NCBI GenBank assembly: GCA_963750965.1
Contig: CAVVSK010000004.1
Location: 29,563-93,562 of the forward strand
DNA from: CANKHA01 sp963750965
GTDB lineage: Bacteria > Pseudomonadota > Alphaproteobacteria > Rhizobiales > Xanthobacteraceae
Direction of reading: 5' to 3'
DNA: 64,000 nt
In this document: positions 55,620-62,207 of the stretch, piece by piece
Layout: each line of letters starts with the position of its first letter
Position numbering within the stretch: position 1 is the first letter of the stretch
Made by a program: the position numbers and the translations under genes
The notes under the pieces: model-generated
The model's database searches: none
The model's input: the letters and a program-made list of their open reading frames with translations, nothing else
Told to the model about the DNA's origin: nothing

Positions 55620-55975
55620 GCGAAATTGCTTTCCTGCGGGACGGCAAGGCAACCGGAGGCGCTGGTAAAAGTTCCGACGCAAAGCAGCGCAGCCGGCAGA
55701 TGGCCGGCTACGCCTAATTGACCGGCCGCGCGAAGGGGGAGGGGGATGCGGCCGATTATTCTGTTCAATGCGGACGCAGCAGTCAAGGTTCCGCCGAACC
55801 ACAAGTGTTTATGCGTGTTGCACTACCGAAGACGCAAACATTCTCGATGGAAGGGTGACGCCCGCGCGTTGACATCTTGGTTCCATCCTGCGGAACGCCG
55901 TACTGGTTTCGCTGCAGTTGCGACACCACATCAGATACTTGAGCTATTTGGCTATTTGTTCTGTGAGACCGTTTG
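55620..55975. other. Intergenic region: EcfG promoter, then no recognisable gene
   Basis: The first 60 bases hold the promoter of the YqjD-like gene. From about 55680 to the kinase start I see only low-conservation sequence. GGAAC at 55892 has no -10 at the right distance, and I find no decayed gene. Confidence 0.45.
55651..55675 (-). promoter_or_regulatory. Sigma-EcfG-type promoter for the YqjD-like gene
   Basis: Minus strand GGAAC (55675-55671), 16 bases, GGTT (55654-55651), 32 bases before the ATG. The -10 has G instead of C in its first place, as in the phyR-side promoter. Confidence 0.6.
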
Positions 55976-57385
55976 GTGCCGCAATATGGGAAACAATTGA
56001 AGACAGCATCCCCCAGCGAGGGCAGCGCGCCCGCACGCCATGGTCCACCAGAGCAGCTGGAAACTGCCCTGGCAGAAGCGAACATCTATGTCTTCCGCCA
56101 GGATGCGGATCTTCGCTACACCTGGGTTTACGGCCCCCATGGCGGCGGCGATGGCCTCACCGGCCGCACTGACGAGGAACTCCTGTCCTCGCGCGAGCGC
56201 GAGGCGGTGGTCGCCGTGAAGCAACGGGTTTTGCAGACCGGCGTGCCGGAGGATTGCGAGGTTTCTTATGCCTTACCGGAAGGCCGTAAGCTCTTCGCCC
56301 TGCATGTGCATCCAATCCGCGGGCCCAACGGCAAAGTCGTCGGCATCACCACCACAGCCACAGATATTTCCCGTGTACGCTCGCTGGAGAGCGAACACCG
56401 CGATCTGAGCGAGGAACTGGCGGGCACCCTGCAGCGCTATGAGACCGCGCTACGCGGCTCGAATGTCACCGTTTTTACGCAAGATCGCGACCTGCGCTAC
56501 ACCTCAATCAGCAATCCCATATTTGAGCGCAAGATCGATGAGATCATCGGTCATACCGACGACGATGTACTCCCCGCGGCAAGCCGCTCGGCGATCATCG
56601 CCTTGAAGCGTGCCGCGCTGGAAACCGGCAGCCCGCAGGATAGCGAGGTCTGCATCCAGACTGCTTCCGGCGAACGCTGGCATGATCTGCATATCGAACC
56701 CCTGCGCGACATTATGGGCGCCATCGTCGGCCTGAGCTGCGCAGCGGTCGACATCACTGAGCGCAAGGAGGGGGAGGCGCATCTGCGCCTGTTGATGCGC
56801 GAACTGACGCATCGCTCGAAGAATCTGCTGGCCGTGATCCAGGCCATGGCGCGCCAGACGGCACGGCATGTCGGCTCCATCGACGGCTTCCTCACGCAAT
56901 TCGGTGCGCGCTTGCAGGCGCTGGCCACCTCGCACGACCTCCTGGTGCAGGAAAGCTGGTACGGTGTTTCGCTGTATGAATTGGTCCGGTCGCAGCTCGG
57001 GCATTACCTTGACCGGGTCGGCACCCAGGTTTCGCTCGACGGGCCGACCGTGGTGCTGAAGCCGGAAGCAGCGCAAAGCCTAGGGCTGGCACTGCATGAA
57101 TTGGCGACCAATGCAGCAAAATACGGAGCGCTTTCGGTCTCGAAGGGGCATGTTTCTATCTGCTGGAAGCGGTTGCCTGCAACTGACGGTCACGGGGTTG
57201 AAATCTGCTGGGACGAGGCGTGCGGACCCAAAGTCAAGCCGCCCAAGCAGCGCGGCTTCGGCAGCATGGTAATTGAGCAAAATCTTACGCGTGCCCTCGA
57301 CGCCGAGGTGACGATGGACTTCGTGCCCGCGGGGCTCCGTTGCCGGATCGTCATTCCGGTCATGCAATTGTCTGTTGGTCGCTAA
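55976..57385 (+). CDS. HWE-family sensor histidine kinase with two PAS domains
   Basis: About 469 residues, soluble. Two PAS domains (about 25-140 and 150-265) share the LRYTxxxxP-type core. The HWE kinase domain follows: His280 in RELTHRSKNLLAVIQAMARQT, N-box LALHELATNAAKYGALS, and the W-x-E pair in WDEACGP. The start is uncertain: GTG 55976, TTG 55973 or TTG 55997. HWE/HisKA2 kinases are the usual phosphodonors of PhyR, and this one is 1 kb from phyR, so it is a good PhyK candidate. Confidence 0.9.
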   Translation: MPQYGKQLKTASPSEGSAPARHGPPEQLETALAEANIYVFRQDADLRYTWVYGPHGGGDGLTGRTDEELLSSREREAVVAVKQRVLQTGVPEDCEVSYALPEGRKLFALHVHPIRGPNGKVVGITTTATDISRVRSLESEHRDLSEELAGTLQRYETALRGSNVTVFTQDRDLRYTSISNPIFERKIDEIIGHTDDDVLPAASRSAIIALKRAALETGSPQDSEVCIQTASGERWHDLHIEPLRDIMGAIVGLSCAAVDITERKEGEAHLRLLMRELTHRSKNLLAVIQAMARQTARHVGSIDGFLTQFGARLQALATSHDLLVQESWYGVSLYELVRSQLGHYLDRVGTQVSLDGPTVVLKPEAAQSLGLALHELATNAAKYGALSVSKGHVSICWKRLPATDGHGVEICWDEACGPKVKPPKQRGFGSMVIEQNLTRALDAEVTMDFVPAGLRCRIVIPVMQLSVGR

Positions 57386-57404
57386 TTGTTGACTGCCTGC
57401 GACG

Positions 57405-57429
57405 GGAACCCTCCGTTGTCGTGCACGTT
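57405..57429 (+). promoter_or_regulatory. Sigma-EcfG promoter for the exported 106-residue protein
   Basis: GGAAC (57405-57409), 16 bases, CGTT (57426-57429), about 67 bases before the ATG at 57497. Exact consensus. Confidence 0.65.
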
Positions 57430-57496
57430 GACCCGCCAAATCTTCCTTGCCCATCTGCGCCTGGGGGCGCCGTTGCTGGCATATTGGAGAGATCCG

Positions 57497-57817
57497 ATGT
57501 GCGCATTTTTGCGTTATTCCGCCGGCGGCCTGGCCGCCCTAGTGACGACCGCTTATGTCGCCGTTTCCGCCGAAAGCGGGCTCAGTGCCTTCCGGCCAAC
57601 AGTCATCGAGTCCTCGGTGGCCGGGCAAACGGTAGTTAATCGGATGAACAAAGGCGACCGTGAGCGCACGCTTCGCGGCGATGTGCGCGTCCCAACGTCT
57701 GCGCAGCGCAAGCCTGCGGCGGCCAAGGAGCGGAAAATCCTTGAGGGTTGCGATCCTGCGTTCAGTCCGCTGATGGAGTCGGCGAAGAGCAATTTCGCCA
57801 GCCGGTGCGTGACTTAA
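57497..57817 (+). CDS. Exported protein of unknown function, predicted EcfG-dependent
   Basis: 106 residues from the ATG at 57497. The first 25 residues form a signal peptide (GGLAALVTTAYVAVSA). The mature part is basic and short, with a Cys pair near the end (EGCDPAFSPLM, FASRCVT). No domain recognised. An exact EcfG promoter precedes it and a strong terminator follows, so it is transcribed alone. Confidence 0.65.
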   Translation: MCAFLRYSAGGLAALVTTAYVAVSAESGLSAFRPTVIESSVAGQTVVNRMNKGDRERTLRGDVRVPTSAQRKPAAAKERKILEGCDPAFSPLMESAKSNFASRCVT

Positions 57818-57841
57818 GATCAGATCTTCTAGCCGGAAAAC

Positions 57842-57884
57842 AAACGGTCATGCCGCAGCGCAAAGCTGCGGCATGACCGTTTTT
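57842..57884 (+). terminator. Strong Rho-independent terminator
   Basis: Perfect 18-base stem (57842-57859 with 57865-57882), five-base loop GCAAA, and a T run through 57884. It serves the upstream 106-residue gene. The A-rich left flank could let it also stop the convergent DUF3309 transcript. Confidence 0.85.
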
Positions 57885-57902
57885 GGCTGTGCTTCACTGA
57901 AG

Positions 57903-58061
57903 CTAGATTCGTCCAAGCAGGACCAGGATCAGCAGAATGACAAGTATTACCCCGACTATTCCCGAAGGACCATAACCCCAGCCAGTGCTGTGCGGCCAGG
58001 TCGGGATAACGCCCAGGAGGACCAGGATCAGGACAATGATAAGAATGGTACCGAGTGACAT
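57903..58061 (-). CDS. DUF3309 tiny hydrophobic protein
   Basis: 52 residues from ATG 58061 to the TAG at 57905-57903, shorter than the usual gene-finding cutoff. The sequence is MSLGTILIIVLILVLLG, then the family core TWPHSTGWGYGPSG, then a second hydrophobic segment VILVILLILVLLGRI, which is the DUF3309 pattern. The two hydrophobic ends are near repeats of each other also at the DNA level. Often found with stress genes. Function unknown. Confidence 0.88.
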   Translation of the reverse strand: MSLGTILIIVLILVLLGVIPTWPHSTGWGYGPSGIVGVILVILLILVLLGRI

Positions 58062-58161
58062 GACGTAATTCTCTCTAAATTAAAAAAACGCCGTTCATGG
58101 CACGGGTTAATACCTCACCACGATAGAAAGTTCCTCGCCCATAGTTCCACGCTATGAATTT

Positions 58162-58583
58162 GTGCTGATGCGGGAACAAACCTGGGCTGCCGGCGTTTTT
58201 TTGGGCCGCGCAGGGTGTGACATTTCTGGTGGGATCGGGATGATTGTTACCTCCCAGAAGACTATGACCTGCAACTTTGCCCACCAAGGGAGCAAAGAAG
58301 TTTATGTGGGGTCTATCAATAAGTTCGGTCTGGATATTGGTGCGACAACTCAAGGTCGCTTGGTCTGGGCGGTTTTTGCTCCCACCAGCCGCAAGGCCGG
58401 CGCCTTAGCCGGCAACTATACCGGCGCTTCTGCGGAAGCAACGGTCGGTGCCGGGCTTGGCGCCAACGTGCTGGTCGGCGGCTCGGATCGCACGGTCAGC
58501 TTGCAGCCGGTATCGGTGCAGGGGCAATCGGATTGAATCTCGCGGTGGGTGTGTCCGGTTTGCAATTACGCGCGGCGCGCTGA
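58162..58583 (+). pseudogene. DUF992 protein gene, 5' truncated and frameshifted at the 3' end
   Basis: The frame from ATG 58162 carries the DUF992 core: GIGMIVTSQKTMTCNF, SINKFGLDIGATTQGRLVWAVFAPT, GNYTGASAEATVGAGLGANVLVGG. It stops early at 58536. Continuing one frame over from about 58531 gives the expected ending GLNLAVGVSGLQLRAAR to the stop at 58581-58583, so one base is missing near 58530. The usual signal peptide is absent: no suitable start lies upstream. Family members are exported, so this copy is probably non-functional. Confidence 0.7.
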
Positions 58584-58604
58584 GTTTCTGGTGTGAGGTG
58601 CCAG

Positions 58605-58636
58605 AAATAACGGCCGCGCTGCGCGGCCGTTATTTT
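58605..58636 (+). terminator. Rho-independent terminator after the DUF992 relic
   Basis: Perfect 14-base stem (58605-58618 with 58622-58635), three-base loop CTG, with the T-rich end of the stem acting as the U tract. It insulates the otsA promoter just downstream. Confidence 0.8.
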
Positions 58637-58667
58637 GATGCAGGCTGCGATTTCGGCGGCAGCCACC

Positions 58668-58692
58668 GGAACCATTAGATGAACGGATCGTT
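58668..58692 (+). promoter_or_regulatory. Sigma-EcfG promoter for otsA
   Basis: GGAAC (58668-58672), 16 bases, CGTT (58689-58692), 30 bases before the otsA ATG at 58723. Exact consensus. Confidence 0.75.
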
Positions 58693-58722
58693 AGGTTTCT
58701 GGTGTGCGGAGAAACATGACAA

Positions 58723-60219
58723 ATGACATTGGTCGTGGTTTCGAATCGCGTCGCCTGCCCAGCGGTGGACGAACCGATCGAAGGAGGATTGGCGGCTGCA
58801 TTACTTCCTGCCGTGCAGACTTGCGGTGCTATCTGGGTCGGCGCCAGTCAGCGCCCGCGGGAAATGCCAGCGAAAGAGCCTTTCGCCACGATAAAATCTT
58901 ATGGCGCCGGCAGCATAGCCACCGTCGATTTTCCTAAAAAGCAATATCGCGACTTTTATAATGGATTCTCCAATTCCGCCCTCTGGCCGGCTTTGCATTC
59001 CCGCCCGGATCTGATCCGCACCTCAGGGGAGGAGTATGCCTGCTATCGGGAAATCAACACTCTGATGGCGCGGGCCCTGATCCGCTTTGCCAAACCGGAT
59101 ACAGTCTTCTGGATTCACGATTATCACTACCTCGCGCTCGGCGCTGATATGCGCAAGCTCGGCCTCAGCCAACCGATCGGCTTCTTTTTGCACACGCCGT
59201 TCCCGACGCGCGGCGTGTTCTCCAGCGTGCCGCATCATCGCGAATTGATCCAGGCGATGCTGGCCTACGATCTGATCGGGGTGCAAACCGACGAAGATCA
59301 CGCCAATTTGGCTGAATATCTCGAGAATGAGCTGGGCCTTAAGGGCAACGGCGATTTCTACAGGGCAGGCAGGCGCACCGTTCGCATTGGCACCTTCCCG
59401 ATCGGTATCGACGCGGCCAGTTTCGCGGCGCGCGCTGCCAACACGGCGACGCGCCCGGAAGCCACCCGCATGCGCGACAGCTTGCAAGGTGCGCGGCTGG
59501 CAATCGGCGTGGACCGGGTCGACTATTCGAAGGGTCTAGCTAACCGCTTCGAAGCTTTCGACCAATTGCTGCAACAGCGTCCAGCGCTCAAGCGCACCGT
59601 TGCCCTATTGCAGATCGCCGTGCCCTCGCGCGTTCACGTTGACGCTTATCGAAAACTTCAAGCGCAACTCGCAGGCCAAGTGACCGAAATCAACGGGCGC
59701 CATGGTGAGATTGATTGGGCGCCCATTCGGTACCTTACCAAAGGCTTTTCCCAAGGCAGGCTCGCTTGCTTCTACCGCATGGCGCAGGTCGGCTTGGTAA
59801 CATCGTTGCGTGACGGCATGAATCTCGTGGCGAAAGAATATGTGGCAGCCCAGGATCCCTCCAATCCAGGCGTGCTGGTGCTCTCCAAGTTCGCGGGTGC
59901 CGCCCGGCAGCTGGATGCCGCTCTCCTCGTCAACCCACACGATATCGAGGGCCTCTCCAGCGCCATTGCGGAGGCCTTCGGCATGCCGGCAGAGGAGCGG
60001 CGGGAACGCTGGGGTGCCATGATGAAGGTGCTGATGGCGGCGCCTTTGCAAGGCTGGTTCTCGGATTTCGTCACCGCCTTGCGCACACCTTGGCTGCAGC
60101 CGGCGGTCGTTCCAGAGAGCGCTACCTTGCTGCCGTTCCAGCTGCGCGGCCGCGAAATCGGCAACCGAACTCCGACGCCCGTCGGTCAAAATGTAGTGAA
60201 CAGCGATTCCCGGCATTAA
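58723..60219 (+). CDS. otsA: Alpha,alpha-trehalose-phosphate synthase (GT20)
   Basis: Makes trehalose 6-phosphate from UDP-glucose and glucose 6-phosphate. 498 residues with family motifs: VVSNRVA and EGGLAAALLPA at the N-terminus, FWIHDYHYLALG, the VDRVDYSKGLANRFEAF core with the sugar-phosphate Arg/Lys residues, SLRDGMNLVAKEY and VLSKFAGAARQL. No otsB phosphatase lies in the window. Its exact EcfG promoter fits the known stress role of trehalose. Confidence 0.96.
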   Translation: MTLVVVSNRVACPAVDEPIEGGLAAALLPAVQTCGAIWVGASQRPREMPAKEPFATIKSYGAGSIATVDFPKKQYRDFYNGFSNSALWPALHSRPDLIRTSGEEYACYREINTLMARALIRFAKPDTVFWIHDYHYLALGADMRKLGLSQPIGFFLHTPFPTRGVFSSVPHHRELIQAMLAYDLIGVQTDEDHANLAEYLENELGLKGNGDFYRAGRRTVRIGTFPIGIDAASFAARAANTATRPEATRMRDSLQGARLAIGVDRVDYSKGLANRFEAFDQLLQQRPALKRTVALLQIAVPSRVHVDAYRKLQAQLAGQVTEINGRHGEIDWAPIRYLTKGFSQGRLACFYRMAQVGLVTSLRDGMNLVAKEYVAAQDPSNPGVLVLSKFAGAARQLDAALLVNPHDIEGLSSAIAEAFGMPAEERRERWGAMMKVLMAAPLQGWFSDFVTALRTPWLQPAVVPESATLLPFQLRGREIGNRTPTPVGQNVVNSDSRH

Positions 60220-60280
60220 TTTCGTCGAAAAACTCGCGCAAGCTGGCTTCCGCGCTCACCGGCTGCAGCAGGAGATTACG

Positions 60281-60517
60281 ATGGCTCAGGCCCGGTATTT
60301 TGTCGTTCAAGACGACGGCAATTGGCTGATCAAGTTCGACGACGAGGAATATGGTCCGTACCGGACCCAGTCCGAGGCCCTGCTTTTCGCCATCGATGCA
60401 GCCCAGAAGCTGGGTGATCAGGGCGACCGAAAGGCTGAGGTCTGCATAATGGGCGAAAACGGTCATTTCCGGCCCGAGTGGACATACGGGCAGGGGCCTT
60501 ATCTTCCTCGCGTGTAG
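60281..60517 (+). CDS. DUF2188 domain protein
   Basis: 78 residues. The DUF2188 pattern is seen: FVVQDDGNWLIKFDDEEYGPYRTQSEALLFAIDAAQ, then a strand with VCIMGENGHFRPEWTYG. It is a small cytosolic alpha/beta protein of unknown function, frequent among stress genes. It follows otsA by about 60 bases on the same strand and may be in its transcript. Confidence 0.82.
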   Translation: MAQARYFVVQDDGNWLIKFDDEEYGPYRTQSEALLFAIDAAQKLGDQGDRKAEVCIMGENGHFRPEWTYGQGPYLPRV

Positions 60518-60608
60518 TTTTTTCAAACCCCGGCGGCAACCACGGAACATTCGGAAGGCTCCACGTGTTTGCCTCTCAGACGCGGCTTCCCCCTCGGTCG
60601 CGTCAAAT

Positions 60609-60661
60609 ACGCCGGACGGCTTTCATACCCTCCCTCCCCCCGACGGAATGCCGTCCGGCGT
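60609..60661. repeat. Inverted repeat between convergent genes
   Basis: Perfect 12-base arms ACGCCGGACGGC (60609-60620) and GCCGTCCGGCGT (60650-60661) around a 29-base loop rich in CCCTCC. It lies between the ends of the DUF2188 and transducer-like genes. A terminator function is possible, but no U tract follows. Confidence 0.6.
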
Positions 60662-60682
60662 CCCCCTTAGAGATTGAAGAAA

Positions 60683-61054
60683 TTAATCCTGAGCGTAGGC
60701 GATGGTGCTGAGCAGCGAAATCTCCGCGCGCCGCGAATCAAGCCGCGTGTGCTGAACGGTAATGGGCACATCAGATTCAAATACCGAAGAAAAGTCGGTA
60801 TCCAGAGGAACGGGTTCGGGATCCTTTAAGTCGTTGAAACGAAGATGCAGGGTCCGGCGGGCCGACACGGCGACTTGATACGTCACCGGCTCGCGATTGG
60901 TAAAGTAGACGGTCAGAGTGATATGCGCCTCGGCGTCGCCAGCATTCAGGATGCAGGCCGTTTCATGGGAAATCAGCGCGCGTTCGGTCGAGCAGCTTTC
61001 AGACGGGATGTAACCTTCGGGTATTGCCCATCGTTTTTTTCCAATGGCTTCCAT
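60683..61054 (-). CDS. Sensory rhodopsin transducer-like protein (ASRT family)
   Basis: 123 residues. It matches the Anabaena sensory rhodopsin transducer family along its length: GKKRWAIPEGYIPSES, SHETACILNAGDAEAHITLTVYF, the RRTLHLRFNDLKDPEPVP block and SDVPITVQHTRLDSRRAE. The fold is a small beta-sandwich that tetramerises. In Anabaena it binds a sensory rhodopsin, but in many genomes, as in this window, no rhodopsin gene is nearby and a sugar- or ligand-binding role has been suggested. Single gene, convergent with DUF2188. Confidence 0.88.
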   Translation of the reverse strand: MEAIGKKRWAIPEGYIPSESCSTERALISHETACILNAGDAEAHITLTVYFTNREPVTYQVAVSARRTLHLRFNDLKDPEPVPLDTDFSSVFESDVPITVQHTRLDSRRAEISLLSTIAYAQD

Positions 61055-61156
61055 GTGTGATCTCCTGCCTTTCGCGGTCGCACCCCAACGAAGTCATGTT
61101 CTTTAAAGGGCACCAACAACAATGCCCGAAAGCTTTGGTTTCCGGGAGCAGCAGGC

Positions 61157-62206
61157 ATGCGCGCGCTGACGGTCTTGCCAGGCGTGGCGAATTCAGTGCG
61201 GCTTGACGAGGTGCCGGAGCCGCCGCTCGCGGAAGGCTCGATCCTGGCCCGCGCCATCACCCTGGGGGTCTGTGGTACCGACCGTGAGATCATGGCGGGA
61301 GAATATGGAGCTGCTCCCGCGGGGCAGGAAAGGCTTATCCTCGGCCACGAGTCTCTTGGGCGGGTGGAGGAGGCGCCGCCGGACAGCGGCTTCGCTCCCG
61401 GAGATTTGATCGTAGGCTTTGTGCGCCATCCTGACCCCGTCCCATGCCCAGCCTGCGCGGCGGGAGAATGGGACATGTGCCTCAACGGCGAATATACCGA
61501 GCACGGTATCAAGGCGCGAAATGGCTTCGGCGCCGAGATGTTTCGCATCGAACCGGAATTCGCCGTCAAGGTCGATCCCGGTCTGGACATGCTGGGCGTC
61601 TTGATAGAGCCGACCAGCGTGGTGGCAAAGGCATGGGATCACATCGATGCCGTCGGTCGGCGGTCACGCTCGTGGCTTCCGAAAACCGTTCTTATAACCG
61701 GTGCGGGTCCCATTGGGCTGCTGGCTGCGCTGATCGGAGTACAACGAGGGCTGGACGTTCATATTCTGGACCGCAACGCAACAGGGCCCAAGCCAGAGCT
61801 CGCGCACGGCCTCGGTGTTAAATATCACACCAGCGACATTAACGCGCTCGATTTGCAGCCGGATGTCCTTATCGAGTGCACGGGCGCTGTGCCAGTGATC
61901 ACCGGAGCGCTGCAGCACGTTGCGCCAAGTGGTATCGTTTGCCTTGCGGGGGTTACGGCGGCCGGCCGTTTGGCTGAAATCGACGTGGGCGCGCTAAATC
62001 GGACACTGGTACTGAATAATCAGGTCGTCTTCGGGAGCGTCAACGGCAATCGCCTGCATTATGAAGAAGCCGCGCGGGCACTCGCCAAGGCCGATAAGGA
62101 TTGGCTGCGCCGGCTCATCAGCCGGCGGGTGCCGATCGAGCGCTGGCCGGAAGCGCTCGAGCACCGCCGCGGTGATATCAAAGTAGTCATCGACATCGCA
62201 GCCTGA
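61157..62206 (+). CDS. Glucose 1-dehydrogenase-like zinc MDR enzyme
   Basis: 349 residues. N-terminal catalytic zinc region with CGTDREI and GHESLGR, a structural-type lobe PCPACAAGEWDMC, the EPTSVVAKAWDHID segment typical of archaeal-type glucose dehydrogenases, and the NAD(P) motif ITGAGPIGLLAALIG. The C-terminal NNQVVFGSVNGNRLHYEEAA also fits that group. It ends 1 base before the GH15 gene, suggesting that glucose released by that enzyme is oxidised by this one. Confidence 0.87.
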   Translation: MRALTVLPGVANSVRLDEVPEPPLAEGSILARAITLGVCGTDREIMAGEYGAAPAGQERLILGHESLGRVEEAPPDSGFAPGDLIVGFVRHPDPVPCPACAAGEWDMCLNGEYTEHGIKARNGFGAEMFRIEPEFAVKVDPGLDMLGVLIEPTSVVAKAWDHIDAVGRRSRSWLPKTVLITGAGPIGLLAALIGVQRGLDVHILDRNATGPKPELAHGLGVKYHTSDINALDLQPDVLIECTGAVPVITGALQHVAPSGIVCLAGVTAAGRLAEIDVGALNRTLVLNNQVVFGSVNGNRLHYEEAARALAKADKDWLRRLISRRVPIERWPEALEHRRGDIKVVIDIAA

Positions 62207-62207
62207 C

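Noticed and set aside
55892..55919. GGAAC upstream of the HWE kinase
   Set aside because: The nearest GTT is 20 bases away, outside the allowed spacing.
60544..60569. Possible EcfG promoter GGAAC-N17-TGTT
   Set aside because: The -10 is poor and the plus-strand sequence after it leads only into the convergent end of the transducer-like gene.
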